Shown here: positions 1-7,822 of the stretch, one piece after another
How positions within the stretch are numbered: position 1 is the stretch's first letter
How the letters are laid out: each line of letters begins with the position of its first letter
NCBI RefSeq assembly: GCF_003325375.1
Contig: NZ_CP030862.1
Coordinates: forward strand, 4,777,501-4,841,500
Direction of reading: 5' to 3'
Origin: Streptomyces globosus
GTDB taxonomy: Bacteria > Actinomycetota > Actinomycetes > Streptomycetales > Streptomycetaceae
DNA length: 64,000 nucleotides
Notes under the pieces: model-generated
Told to the model about the DNA's origin: nothing
Seen by the model: the letters and a program-made list of their open reading frames with translations, nothing else
Database searches by the model: none
Program-made: the position numbers and the translations under genes

Positions 1-398
1 GCTGCGAGCTGCACCTGCGCCTCGTTGTGTCGAGCGAGTCCTCACTGCCTGTTCCCGCGGGCCTGCGGTATGACACGGCCGACCCCTACGCCGTGCACGC
101 CACCTTCCACACCGGCGCCGAGGAGACGGTCGAGTGGGTGTTCGCCCGCGACCTGCTCGCGGAGGGCCTGCACCGGCCCACCGGAACCGGGGACGTCCGT
201 GTCTGGCCGTCCCGCAGCCACGGTCAGGGCGTCGTCTGCATCGCCCTGAGCTCACCGGAGGGAGAAGCTTTGCTCGAGGCGCCCGCCCGGGCACTCGAGT
301 CATTCCTCAAGCGGACGGACGCCGCGGTCCCGCCCGGGACCGAGCACCGGCACTTCGACCTCGACAAGGAGCTCTCACACATCCTGGCCGAGAGCTGA
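1..398 (+). CDS. ssgB: SsgB sporulation/cell-division regulator, 5' end cut by window edge
   Basis: SsgB localises with SsgA and recruits FtsZ to start sporulation septation in aerial hyphae. The frame is open from base 3 and the residues before the first internal GTG (CELHLRLVVSSES) match the conserved SsgB N-terminus, so roughly six codons lie outside the window and the GTG at 27 is not the start. The visible part carries the SsgA-like signature HATFHTGAEETVEWVFARD and the closing ELSHILAES. From memory it is nearly identical to S. coelicolor SsgB (137 aa); one difference I notice is Lys instead of Thr in FDLDKELS. It ends just before a hairpin and stands apart from the next gene. Identity as SsgB rather than another SsgA-like paralogue rests on the N-terminal residues and is strong. 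Confidence 0.95.
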   Translation, partial: CELHLRLVVSSESSLPVPAGLRYDTADPYAVHATFHTGAEETVEWVFARDLLAEGLHRPTGTGDVRVWPSRSHGQGVVCIALSSPEGEALLEAPARALESFLKRTDAAVPPGTEHRHFDLDKELSHILAES

Positions 399-421
399 GC
401 CGGCCCCACGGGGAAGAAACT

Positions 422-473
422 CCCGGCTGAGGCCGGGGGCCGCTCGGCACCGTCCGACTCGGGGCGACGGTGC
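422..473 (+). terminator. Two tandem hairpins downstream of ssgB
   Basis: CCCGGC at 422-427 pairs with GCCGGG at 432-437 around a 4-base loop. GCACCGTC at 447-454 pairs perfectly with GACGGTGC at 466-473 around an 11-base loop. No T-run follows, as is common for terminators in this GC-rich group. Probably ends ssgB transcription. Confidence 0.55.
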
Positions 474-659
474 GGGCCGGCTGGAGAACCACATACGGCA
501 GTGCCGGCGCTGTTCCCGCGGAAGCCGTCCGCGGGAGCGGCGCCGGTGTGCTTGTTCGCGCCGGAGGCACCTCCCGGCCGGGGCGCCGGGCGGCTAGAGT
601 CGGCCCCCGGCGGCGACACCGGCCCGTCGCAGCAGGCCCGGCCACAGGGAGCGAGTTCC

Positions 660-1289
660 GTGCAGATCCCCCACGACACCCGTCGAGCGCTCGACGTCGT
701 CGTCGCTCTGGTGAACACGGCCGCCGAGGCGGACCAGCCCGACGGCCTCGCGGACCTGGGCTCGCTGCGCGCCTTCGTCCGGGAGTACGACATCAGCGAC
801 GTCGGCGAGCTCGGCGTGCGGGACCTGGCGGGCGTGCGGACGGTCCGGGGCAAGTTCGCGCAGGTCTTCGCCGCGCCGACCGCCCGCGCCGCGGCCTCGC
901 TGATCAACGAGCTGGTGGCGACGGCGGGAACCACGCCGCAGCTCACCGACCACGACGGCTACGACTGGCACGTGCACTACTTCGCCCCCGGCGCCTCCCT
1001 GGGAGACCACCTGGCCGCCGACGGCGGGATGGCGCTCGCGTTCATCGTCGTCGCGGGCGAGGAGGAGCGGCTGCGCCGCTGCGAGGCGCCGGACTGCCGG
1101 CGGGCCTTCGTGGACCTCTCCCGCAACCGCTCCCGGCGCTACTGCGACAGCCGGACCTGCGGGAACCGGCTGCACGTGGCGGCGTACCGGGCGCGGCGCA
1201 AGGAGGCCGACGCGGGGCCGGCGGGCCGCTCAGAGCAGGAACAGGTCGTGCACGCCGGCCAGCAGCAGCAGGGTGCCGACCACCGCTAG
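660..1289 (+). CDS. ABATE / CGNR zinc-finger putative transcription regulator
   Basis: A 209-residue protein with an N-terminal region typical of the ABATE (stress-induced regulator) family and a C-terminal CGNR zinc finger. The metal ligands are visible as RCEAPDCRRAFVD followed by RYCDSRTCGNR, giving the C-x4-C...C-x4-C arrangement that names the family, and then a basic helix (RARRKEAD). GTG at 660 is preferred because AGGGAGCGA sits about six bases upstream; in-frame codons further upstream lack such a site. The family is annotated as DNA-binding, but targets are unknown. The last 60 bases overlap the end of a convergent small membrane-protein gene. Confidence 0.8.
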   Translation: MQIPHDTRRALDVVVALVNTAAEADQPDGLADLGSLRAFVREYDISDVGELGVRDLAGVRTVRGKFAQVFAAPTARAAASLINELVATAGTTPQLTDHDGYDWHVHYFAPGASLGDHLAADGGMALAFIVVAGEEERLRRCEAPDCRRAFVDLSRNRSRRYCDSRTCGNRLHVAAYRARRKEADAGPAGRSEQEQVVHAGQQQQGADHR

Positions 1290-1436
1290 GAAGATCATCA
1301 GCGGGGGCTGCGAGAGCGCGAAGAGGCAGCCGCGCTGCTCCTCGGCGGCGTGAGCGGGGGCCGTGGCGGGCGTCCGGGCCGGTGCGGCCGGCGCCCCGTG
1401 CGGTGTGTCCGGCATGTCGGGGCGATGATGGCCCAC
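1230..1436 (-). CDS. Small single-pass membrane protein (68 aa)
   Basis: A short protein with a Pro/Ala-rich N-terminal half (HGAPAAPARTPATAPAHA), a QRGCLFALSQPP linker and one hydrophobic segment (MIFLAVVGTLLLLAG) ending four residues before the stop. This looks like a C-tail-anchored membrane peptide. No strong ribosome-binding site precedes the GTG at 1436; the internal ATG at 1415 (MPDTPHG) is an alternative. The 3' end overlaps the convergent CGNR gene by 60 bases. Function unknown. I call it because the composition change from disordered to membrane segment is protein-like and differs from the antisense shadows nearby. Confidence 0.5.
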   Translation of the reverse strand: MGHHRPDMPDTPHGAPAAPARTPATAPAHAAEEQRGCLFALSQPPLMIFLAVVGTLLLLAGVHDLFLL

Positions 1437-1536
1437 ACACGGTGCGGGGCCGGCCCCAACACGCCTGTGCGGCGGCCGCGTTCACCCCTTCCGGTCACCG
1501 GCGCGGCAATGCGGGGGCGGGCGGCGGGGCGCCGGC

Positions 1537-1965
1537 TCAGATGCCGTGCTTCTTCAGGATGGCCTCGATGTCGGAGAAGTCCTCCTCGGGAGCGGCCGCC
1601 CGGCCCGGTGCGGCCGGCGGGCGGCTCCCCCGGCCGACCTGGGGCGCCGCCGCGGCGGGGGCGACGGCCTGCGGGCCGGAGGCCTCGGCGGCCTTGCGCG
1701 CCTTGCCCGCGCCGCGCCGCTCGACGGCCCTGGTGGCCGCCAGCAGCAGCCAGGACAGGCCCAGCAGGCCGAAGCCGACCCAGACGGCGGGCTGGAAGAC
1801 GATTCCCGCCGCCCACTCGACGACGCCGGTCAGCACCAGGCCCGCGGGGACCAGGGCGTACGCGGCGATCCTGGTGGCCGTGAGGTAGCGCCTGCGGAAC
1901 GCGGTCACCGCGGCGATGCCCAGGCCCGCCGCGGCCAGCGCGGAACATACGGTCTCGGCGAGCAT
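1537..1965 (-). CDS. Small integral membrane protein with conserved C-terminal tail
   Basis: A 142-residue protein starting MLAETVCSALAAAGLG, chosen because GGAGG lies five bases before the ATG at 1965. Three hydrophobic segments occupy about residues 4-20, 32-55 and 60-78, followed by a basic turn (RAVERRGAGKARKA), an Ala/Pro-rich linker and the acidic-basic end EEDFSDIEAILKKHGI, which looks like a short helical interaction motif. I do not recognise a characterised family. It stands alone between a convergent small gene and the divergent DsbA-like gene; the spacer of about 185 bases to the latter would contain both promoters. Confidence 0.75.
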   Translation of the reverse strand: MLAETVCSALAAAGLGIAAVTAFRRRYLTATRIAAYALVPAGLVLTGVVEWAAGIVFQPAVWVGFGLLGLSWLLLAATRAVERRGAGKARKAAEASGPQAVAPAAAAPQVGRGSRPPAAPGRAAAPEEDFSDIEAILKKHGI

Positions 1966-2150
1966 GCGGTCCTCCAGGGCGGCTGTCGGGGCCCTCTTCG
2001 TTCCCCGCTCCCTCCATCCTGCACCGCCGGCCGCCGGAGCGGCCACGATCCCCGGGGCTCCGGCGCCGATCTCCGGGACATCTCCGGGTCGGTCTCCTCC
2101 GCCGGGGGTGCGCGGGCCGGGCGCGGCCGGGCGGCTGGGAGACTGTCGGC

Positions 2151-2651
2151 ATGACCGATTCCGTGATCCTCGACGTCTGGTGCGAACTCCAGTGCCCGGA
2201 CTGCCACAGCGCCCTGGACGACGTACGGGCCCTGCGCGCCCGCTACGGCGACCGGCTGGACATCCGGCTGCGCCACTTCCCCCTGGAGAAGCACAAGCAC
2301 GCCTTCGCCGCCGCGCAGGCCGCCGAGGAGGCGGCCGTGCAGGGGCAGGGCTGGCCGTACGCGGAGGCGGTACTGGCCCGGACCGCCGAGCTCGCCGAGC
2401 GCGGCGAGGCGGTCCTGCTGGACGTGGCGCGCGAACTCGGCCTGGATGCCGAGGAGTTCGACACGGCTCTGATCGACGGCCGGCACATCCTGATCGTGGA
2501 CGCCGACCAGGCCGAGGGCAAGGCGATCGGGGTGTCCGGCACCCCGACGTACGTGATCGGCGGCGAGCGCCTCGACGGCGGCAAGAGCCAGGAGGGGCTG
2601 CGGGCCCGCATCGAGGAGATCGCGGACCGGCTGCTGGCCGAAGGCGCGTAG
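2151..2651 (+). CDS. DsbA-family thioredoxin-fold oxidoreductase
   Basis: A 166-residue cytoplasmic protein of the DsbA/FrnE type. The redox motif is C15-P-D-C18 near the N-terminus, and the cis-proline loop typical of the thioredoxin fold is GTPTYVIGG around residues 130-138. The helical insertion of DsbA proteins lies between (KHKHAFAAAQAAEEAA onward). There is no signal peptide, so it probably acts on cytosolic thiols or as a 2-hydroxychromene-isomerase-like enzyme rather than as a periplasmic oxidase. An extra Cys (C11) lies just before the CPDC motif. It ends 19 bases before a convergent GNAT gene. Confidence 0.85.
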   Translation: MTDSVILDVWCELQCPDCHSALDDVRALRARYGDRLDIRLRHFPLEKHKHAFAAAQAAEEAAVQGQGWPYAEAVLARTAELAERGEAVLLDVARELGLDAEEFDTALIDGRHILIVDADQAEGKAIGVSGTPTYVIGGERLDGGKSQEGLRARIEEIADRLLAEGA

Positions 2652-2670
2652 CCGGGGCCGGTTCGGCGGC

Positions 2671-3495
2671 TCAGAGCAGGTCCTTGCCGTAGGTGAACCG
2701 GACCGGGCGGTAGCCCAGCGACTCGTAGAGCCGCAGGGCGGGCGTGTTCCCTGCGAAGACCTGGAGGCCGAGCGTGCGGTGGCCGCGGGCGAGCGCGGCC
2801 CGTTCGGCCAGGAGCATCAGGGAGCGGCCGTGCCCGCGCCCGCGGTGCGCCTCTGCGACCGCGACGTCGTAGACGTACGCGCCGGATGCGGAGGGCCCGG
2901 TCCAGACGTGTCCGACCGGTTCCCCGGCCGCCTCCAGCACGAGGAGGTCGTTGCCGGGCGTGTCGCCTCCCTGCGGCAGCTGTCGGTCGTGGTCGTCCTC
3001 GGCCTTCCGCCGCGCCGCCGCGGCGGGCATGCCCCGGCTAGCCATGTCCTCGGCGTAGCCGTCGACGGCGGCGGGCAGCCACCGCGCGTACTCCTGCGCG
3101 GTCATCGGCCGGCCCGCGGTCCCGGCGGGCAGGGCGGGCGGGGCGTCGGGGAGCTCCTTGGCCATGGCGCGGCTGTACTCGGTGTAGCCGAGGGAGGCGG
3201 CCATGCGCAGGCCGCCCGGGGAGTCGGCGGGCACGGACGCCTGGACGCGCCGGCAGCCCCAGCCGCGCAGGACCTCCTCGGCGGCGAGCGCGCCGACGGT
3301 GGCGCGCCCGCGCCTCCGGTCGGGCTCGTCGACGGCGAGGTCGCGGATCTCGCCGACGGCCGGCCCGAAGGCGCTGTCGCAGGCGAGGAGCAGGGCGCCG
3401 ACGCGCCGGCTGTTGACCCGGATCTCGTACGGGCGCGAGCGGGCGCCGGCGGCGCCCTCCTGGAGCGGCCCGCTCGGCCGCAGCGTGGTGGTCAT
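2671..3495 (-). CDS. GNAT acetyltransferase with two tandem domains
   Basis: A 274-residue protein that reads as two GNAT folds in series. The first (about residues 20-115) shows an acetyl-CoA loop RRRGRATVGALAAEE and a degenerate end; the second (about 145-274) has the full motif A, EAHRGRGHGRSLMLLAERA, followed by GLQVFAGNTPALRLYESLGY, the classic C-terminal GNAT signature. The second domain is therefore likely to be catalytic. Substrate unknown. It lies downstream of pabB-pabC on the same strand, with a gap of 73 bases, so co-transcription is possible. A short lead of about 18 residues precedes the first beta strand. Confidence 0.85.
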   Translation of the reverse strand: MTTTLRPSGPLQEGAAGARSRPYEIRVNSRRVGALLLACDSAFGPAVGEIRDLAVDEPDRRRGRATVGALAAEEVLRGWGCRRVQASVPADSPGGLRMAASLGYTEYSRAMAKELPDAPPALPAGTAGRPMTAQEYARWLPAAVDGYAEDMASRGMPAAAARRKAEDDHDRQLPQGGDTPGNDLLVLEAAGEPVGHVWTGPSASGAYVYDVAVAEAHRGRGHGRSLMLLAERAALARGHRTLGLQVFAGNTPALRLYESLGYRPVRFTYGKDLL

Positions 3496-3568
3496 CAGGG
3501 ATGTGTACCCGCCGCGGGGCCCCGTACGACAGCGAATTCGGAGGCCGGCGCCCTCGGGCGCGGCCGGC

Positions 3569-4390
3569 CTACGGGTCGAGGTCGTCCGCGGCGCGCTCCT
3601 CGAAGATCCGCGCGGCGCGGGCCGTGACCGGTCCGGGGGCGGCGGGGGCGGTGCGGCCGTCGATGCGGTGGACGGCCTGGACGTCGCGCAGGGTGGAGGT
3701 GAGGAAGACCTCCTCGGCCTGCTCCAGGGCGGCGAAGGGGAGGTCGGCCTCCTTGGCGCCCACCCACTCGGCGACGAGGGCGCGGGTGATGCCGGCGAGG
3801 CAGCCGGAGGAGACGGGCGGGGTGTAGAGCTCGCCGTCGAGGACGACGAACACGTTGGATCCGGTGCCCTCGCACAGCTGGCCGACGGTGTTGGCGAAGA
3901 GGGCCTCGGAGGCGCCGGCCTTGTTCGCGGCGGCGAGGGCGACGACGTTCTCGGCGTACGAGGTGGTCTTGAGGCCGGCCACTGCGGAGCGCTCGTTGCG
4001 CACCCAGGGGACGGTGATCACGGCGGTGGTGTCGGGCCGCCGGGTGGCGGCGCCGAGGGCGACGAGGAGCGTGGGGCCGCTGTCCCCGCGGTCGGAGCCG
4101 AGGGGGGAGATGCCGCCGGTGTAGGTGATGCGCAGGCGGCCCAGGGGGACGGGGCTGTCGTCGAGGACGGCCGCGCAGGCGCGGCGCACCTCGTCCAGGT
4201 CAGGCTCGGGCAGTCCGAGGCCGCGGGCGGAGCGGGCGAGCCGCTCCAGGTGGCGGGTGAGTGCGAAGGCCTTCCCGCGCTCCGCCTTCACCGTCTCGAA
4301 CACGCCGTCGCCGACCGTCAGCCCGTGGTCGAACACGGACACGTGCGCGTGGTCGGCGTCCCGCAGTGCGCCGTCGAGCCAGATCCTCAC
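3569..4390 (-). CDS. pabC: Aminodeoxychorismate lyase / branched-chain aminotransferase-fold PLP enzyme
   Basis: Converts 4-amino-4-deoxychorismate to p-aminobenzoate and pyruvate for folate synthesis. The 273-residue product has the fold-type IV pattern: VFDHGLTVGDGVFET at about 19-33, the PLP-binding lysine K141 in GLKTTSYAENV, and EALFANTVGQLCEGTGSNVF near 167. The GTG at 4390 is chosen over an upstream in-frame ATG because GGAGGG lies eight bases ahead and the product then begins at the first beta strand (MRIWLDGALRDAD). It follows pabB by 16 bases, so the two are one transcription unit. A D-amino-acid or branched-chain transaminase is the alternative, but the pabB partner argues for PabC. 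Confidence 0.9.
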   Translation of the reverse strand: MRIWLDGALRDADHAHVSVFDHGLTVGDGVFETVKAERGKAFALTRHLERLARSARGLGLPEPDLDEVRRACAAVLDDSPVPLGRLRITYTGGISPLGSDRGDSGPTLLVALGAATRRPDTTAVITVPWVRNERSAVAGLKTTSYAENVVALAAANKAGASEALFANTVGQLCEGTGSNVFVVLDGELYTPPVSSGCLAGITRALVAEWVGAKEADLPFAALEQAEEVFLTSTLRDVQAVHRIDGRTAPAAPGPVTARAARIFEERAADDLDP

Positions 4391-4406
4391 CGTACGATCC
4401 CTCCGC

Positions 4407-5462
4407 TCACCCGGGGGCACCTGTCACCGCCCGGGAGCCCGACGCTACCTCCAGCAGGCGGGCGGCCTTCAGCTCGGTCTCGGCCCATTCGCGCTCGGGG
4501 TCGGATCCCCAGGTGATGCCGGCGCCGGTGCCGAAGAGGAGGCGGGCGCCGCCGGGGGCCCGGCGGTCGATCCAGAAGGTCCGGATGCCGACGGCGAGCT
4601 CGGCGAGGCCGCGATCGGCGTCCACCCAGCCGATGCCGCCGCAGTAGGGGCCGCGCGGGGCCGTCTCCAGCGCCTCGATGATCCGCAGCGCCGAGGACTT
4701 GGGGGCGCCCGTGACCGAGCCGGGCGGGAAGGTCGCGGCGAGCAGTTCGGGCCAGCCGGCGCCTTCGGCGAGTTCCCCGCTGACGGTGGAGACGAGGTGG
4801 ACGAGGCCGGGGTGCTCCTCGACGGCGCACAGTTCGGGGACGGCGACGGAGCCGGTGGCGCAGACGCGGCCGAGGTCGTTGCGGACCAGGTCCACGATCA
4901 TCACGTTCTCGGCGTGGTCCTTGGGGAGGAGGTCGGCGGCGGTGCGGCCGGTGCCCTTGATGGGCCCGGACTCGACGTGGCGGCCGGAGCGGCGCAGGTA
5001 GAGCTCCGGGGAGGCGGTGGCGATCTCCACTCCGTGCGCCGGCAGGCGGATCGTTCCTGCATAGGGGGCCGGGTTGCCGCGGGCCAGCAGTGCGGTCAGG
5101 GCGTCGACGTCGGCGCGGTCGGGGTCGGGCAGCGGTGCGGACATGACGCGGCACAGGTTGGCCTGGTAGACCTCGCCGGCGGCGATGTGCTCGCGGATGC
5201 GGCGGACGCCCGCCGTGTAGGCCGCGCGGTCCAGGGAGGAGGACCACCGGTCGGCGGCGGGGCCGCGCCAGGCTCCGGGGACGGGCTCCGGGACGGGGTC
5301 GGGGCGTATGTCCCCGAAGCGCGCGCAGACCAGGCGCCCCTCGAAGTCGGCGGCCACCGCCCAGAAGCCGGAGGAGTCCAGGGCCGCGGGGTCGCTGGTG
5401 ACGTCGCGGAGGTCGGTCGCGAGGAGGCCGCCGAAGCGGGCCAGGGGAAGCAGGTCGTGCAC
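4407..5462 (-). CDS. pabB: Aminodeoxychorismate synthase component I (chorismate-binding)
   Basis: Aminates chorismate to aminodeoxychorismate in p-aminobenzoate synthesis. The 351-residue protein contains the chorismate-binding domain with SPELYLRRSGRHVESGPIKG, the PIKGT motif at about 167-171 that marks PabB-type enzymes, NVMIVDLVRNDLGRV, and FPPGSVTGAPKSSA near 245-258. GTG at 5462 is the only sensible start close to the family's first residues; upstream sequence runs into the tRNA-promoter region. No clear ribosome-binding site is seen, so the message may be leaderless. The amidotransferase subunit (PabA) is not next to it, so glutaminase activity must come from elsewhere or the enzyme uses free ammonia. 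Confidence 0.9.
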   Translation of the reverse strand: MHDLLPLARFGGLLATDLRDVTSDPAALDSSGFWAVAADFEGRLVCARFGDIRPDPVPEPVPGAWRGPAADRWSSSLDRAAYTAGVRRIREHIAAGEVYQANLCRVMSAPLPDPDRADVDALTALLARGNPAPYAGTIRLPAHGVEIATASPELYLRRSGRHVESGPIKGTGRTAADLLPKDHAENVMIVDLVRNDLGRVCATGSVAVPELCAVEEHPGLVHLVSTVSGELAEGAGWPELLAATFPPGSVTGAPKSSALRIIEALETAPRGPYCGGIGWVDADRGLAELAVGIRTFWIDRRAPGGARLLFGTGAGITWGSDPEREWAETELKAARLLEVASGSRAVTGAPG

Positions 5463-5559
5463 GGCTGCGAGTCTAGGCCCGGTGGCCGAAAGGCGCCGGG
5501 GAGGTGACCGGCGGGTGACCGGTGGTGATCGGGCGGCAGCACGCTGCGGAAACGCGTTT

Positions 5560-5587
5560 TTGAGCTGGCCCGGGAATCCGCTAGAGT
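5560..5587 (+). promoter_or_regulatory. Promoter of the tRNA cluster
   Basis: TTGAGC at 5560-5565 and TAGAGT at 5582-5587 are separated by 16 bases. The second element fits the Streptomyces HrdB -10 consensus TAGRRT exactly. Transcription would begin near 5593-5595, about 50 bases before the tRNA-Gly. Confidence 0.7.
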
Positions 5588-5642
5588 TCAACACGTCGCC
5601 AGGGAGCGAAGGGGGAAACCCCGGAGCGAACAGGGTGACGGT

Positions 5643-5715
<73 letters not shown>

Positions 5716-5754
5716 CTGAGTGGGGGATCTTCCCGAGATACCCTGCAACTCCGA

Positions 5755-5825
5755 GGTGGAGTGGCCGAGAGGCGAGGCAACGGCCTGCAAAGCCGTCTAC
5801 ACGGGTTCAAATCCCGTCTCCACCT
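5755..5825 (+). tRNA. tRNA-Cys(GCA)
   Basis: Acceptor stem GGTGGAG (5755-5761) pairs with CTCCACC (5818-5824), and the discriminator is T, as expected for tRNA-Cys. The anticodon loop CTGCAAA presents GCA, and the T arm is CGGGTTCAAATCCCG. The genome happens to read CCA at 5826-5828, so the 3' end may be encoded. Second gene of the cluster. Confidence 0.96.
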
Positions 5826-5829
5826 CCAA

Positions 5830-5901
5830 GGACGATTAGCTCAGCGGGAGAGCGCTTCCCTGACACGGAAGAGGTCACTGGTTCAATCCCAGTATCGTCC
5901 A
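5830..5901 (+). tRNA. tRNA-Val(GAC), copy 1
   Basis: Acceptor stem GGACGAT pairs with ATCGTCC (5894-5900), discriminator A. The anticodon arm CTTCCCTGACACGGAAG presents GAC. It differs from the next two valine tRNAs only at acceptor positions 2 and 3 and their partners, so base pairing is preserved. It starts one base after the CCA of tRNA-Cys, so it is processed from a common precursor. Confidence 0.96.
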
Positions 5902-5920
5902 CAGGATCTTCGGATCCCCC

Positions 5921-5992
5921 GCGCGATTAGCTCAGCGGGAGAGCGCTTCCCTGACACGGAAGAGGTCACTGGTTCAATCCCAGTATCGCGCA
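5921..5992 (+). tRNA. tRNA-Val(GAC), copy 2
   Basis: Acceptor stem GCGCGAT pairs with ATCGCGC (5985-5991), discriminator A, anticodon GAC. All 72 bases are identical to copy 3. Confidence 0.96.
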
Positions 5993-6040
5993 CGCAGTAC
6001 CTGCAACACCGTTTCACCTGCGGCTGCACAGCCGTGGCCC

Positions 6041-6112
6041 GCGCGATTAGCTCAGCGGGAGAGCGCTTCCCTGACACGGAAGAGGTCACTGGTTCAATCC
6101 CAGTATCGCGCA
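6041..6112 (+). tRNA. tRNA-Val(GAC), copy 3
   Basis: Identical in all 72 bases to copy 2, with the same GCGCGAT acceptor stem and GAC anticodon. Last gene of the cluster; a strong hairpin begins seven bases downstream. Confidence 0.96.
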
Positions 6113-6118
6113 CCGACC

Positions 6119-6152
6119 GGAAGCCCCGGCCGTCTCGACGGCCGGGGCTTCC
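6119..6152 (+). terminator. Terminator of the tRNA cluster
   Basis: A perfect 16-base inverted repeat, left arm 6119-6134 starting GGAAGCCCCGGCC and right arm 6137-6152, leaves only two unpaired bases. It lies between the tRNA cluster and the convergent zinc-ribbon gene and probably stops transcription from both sides. Confidence 0.8.
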
Positions 6153-6170
6153 GCGTGTGCGGCCGGGGGA

Positions 6171-6479
6171 TCAGGACGAGAACAGCATGCGCCCGAAGCC
6201 CTTGCGGTGGTGCCCGGGGTGGCCGTGGTGCCCGTGGTGCGGGGCGCCCCAGGCCGGAGCGGCGTGCGGCGCCGCATGCGGGGCCGGGTACGGCGCCGGG
6301 GGCGCGGCCGGCGGCGGGACCTGCCCGTACTGGCCGGCGGTGTACTGCGACTCCAGCCGGGTCAGCGCCTCCAGCTCCCCGTAGTCGAGGAAGATGCCGC
6401 GGCAGCCGCTGCACTGCTCGATCTGGACGCCGTTGCGGTTGTAGGTGTGCATCATCGCGTGGCACTTCGGGCACTGCAT
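6171..6479 (-). CDS. TFIIB-type zinc-ribbon protein
   Basis: A 102-residue protein that begins directly with a zinc ribbon: MQCPKCHAMM then IEQCSGCRGIFLDYGELEAL, giving two CxxC pairs about 20 residues apart followed by the acidic helix typical of the zf-TFIIB family. The second half is low-complexity and rich in Pro, Ala, His and Gly (GHHGHPGHHRKG), possibly a metal-binding or flexible tail. Function unknown; the ribbon is often found in small proteins of actinobacteria. It stands alone between the tRNA terminator and a divergently spaced phosphotransferase gene. Confidence 0.8.
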   Translation of the reverse strand: MQCPKCHAMMHTYNRNGVQIEQCSGCRGIFLDYGELEALTRLESQYTAGQYGQVPPPAAPPAPYPAPHAAPHAAPAWGAPHHGHHGHPGHHRKGFGRMLFSS

Positions 6480-6547
6480 GGCCGGACCAACTCCTCGCCG
6501 TCGTGCGTCGGCACCGGGCGCCCGCCCGGTGCAGGGACGCCCTCACC

Positions 6548-7594
6548 CTACGCCGGACGGGTGCCTGCCAAGTCGGGCGGGAGCGTGCCGATTCGGGCAC
6601 AGGATTCGACCATGAGCCGCTCCACGTCGTCGAGCCTGCGCCGGTTCTCCGCGGCCTTGGCGAGGGCCAGCGCGGCCGTCTGCACGGTCAGGGCGCGGGC
6701 CGCCGTGTCCAGGGCCGGCCACGGGTCGCAGCCGGGGGGCCCCGCGGCCGGGCCGCCCGCGGCCCGGTAGGCCTCCAGGAACCGGCCCCAGGCGCTGCTG
6801 CCGAGGACCCCCGCGGCGAACCAGGCGGCGGGCCGGGCCAGGTCCCAGGCGGGCGCCCCCACCCCCAGGTCGTCGACGTCGATCAGCCGCCAGCCTCCGC
6901 CCGCGGCGCTCCCCCGCACCAACTGGCCCAGGTGGAGGTCGCCGTGGCACAGGACCCCGCCGCCCGGCGCCGGGGCCTCCCCGCGCGCCCACGCGGGCAG
7001 GGTCCGCGCCGCGTCCCAGACGGCCTGGGGGCCCAGGCCGGAGCCGCCCCGGCTGCCGCCCGGGGCGGGCGCGGAGTCCGCGTCCGGGCGGGGGCCGCGG
7101 TCCGGGCCGCCCGCGCGGGCCAGCCGGCCCAGGGCCCGCGCCAGCTTCGCCGGGCCCCGCATGGCGGGCAGCGGCCCGGGCAGGGCCGCCAGCGGGACCC
7201 GGTGCAGCGCCGCCAGCAGCTCCGCCGCCGCCTCCCACGGAGCGTCCTCCGGGCGCTCGGCGTCGACCGGGTCCCCGTACGGCCACAGCGACACCGGCCG
7301 GCCCCGCAGCAGTCCCGCCACCGGCCGCAGCGGCGGGAGCAGCACCCCCGCGAGGGCCCGGTCGGCGGCGATCCGCATCCGTACGGCCAGTTCCTCGGGA
7401 TCGCTGTCGGCGGCGTGCGCCTTGGCCACGACCTGCCCGCAGCGCACGACCGTGCCGTCCTCGCGCTCGGCGAGGAGCCGGTACGCCGGCTCCGGCTCGC
7501 CGGTGGCGTACGCGGCCAGTGCGGCGGGCAGCGGTGCGGCCGGCGCGGGCACCGCGCCCTTCCCGAGGCGCCGGGCGGCATGCTCCTGGTTCAT
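6548..7594 (-). CDS. Phosphotransferase (aminoglycoside phosphotransferase / choline kinase fold)
   Basis: A 348-residue protein of the APH superfamily. The catalytic loop is visible as LCHGDLHLGQLV (Brenner motif H-G-D-x-H-x-x-Q), followed by the metal-binding WRLIDVDDLGVGAPAWDLA. The N-lobe has YRLLAEREDGTVVRCG and QVVAKAHAAD with a likely ATP-binding lysine. ATG at 7594 is supported by GGGGAG six bases upstream. Nothing in the context points to antibiotic resistance: the gene lies in conserved core sequence. Substrate unknown. There is a 60-residue Gly/Pro/Arg-rich insertion before the catalytic loop. Confidence 0.8.
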   Translation of the reverse strand: MNQEHAARRLGKGAVPAPAAPLPAALAAYATGEPEPAYRLLAEREDGTVVRCGQVVAKAHAADSDPEELAVRMRIAADRALAGVLLPPLRPVAGLLRGRPVSLWPYGDPVDAERPEDAPWEAAAELLAALHRVPLAALPGPLPAMRGPAKLARALGRLARAGGPDRGPRPDADSAPAPGGSRGGSGLGPQAVWDAARTLPAWARGEAPAPGGGVLCHGDLHLGQLVRGSAAGGGWRLIDVDDLGVGAPAWDLARPAAWFAAGVLGSSAWGRFLEAYRAAGGPAAGPPGCDPWPALDTAARALTVQTAALALAKAAENRRRLDDVERLMVESCARIGTLPPDLAGTRPA

Positions 7595-7822
7595 CGCTGC
7601 TCCCCGCCTGTGCGTGACTGGGCCACCGGCCCTCGCACAGCAGGTTACGGAACGCCGCGGCGGCAACCGCGGCACGGCGGGAGGGCAAAAGAGCGTGCTG
7701 CCCGTCCGACTCCCCAGCCGCACGGGCAGCACCCTTCACCTGCCGTCCGCCGCTCCCCCGTCCCCACGGGGTTCGGCGGGCCGATGCCGCTGCCCGGGCC
7801 GCTCTCCCGGGCGGGGCGCCGC

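Noticed and set aside
5830-6112. Three near-identical repeats spaced by short unique DNA, resembling a small CRISPR array
   Set aside because: Each repeat folds as a complete tRNA-Val cloverleaf with GAC anticodon; the spacers are of unequal length.
6548-7594. Aminoglycoside-resistance gene
   Set aside because: The fold is shared by many kinases; the conserved chromosomal context and low similarity to resistance enzymes by eye give no support for resistance.
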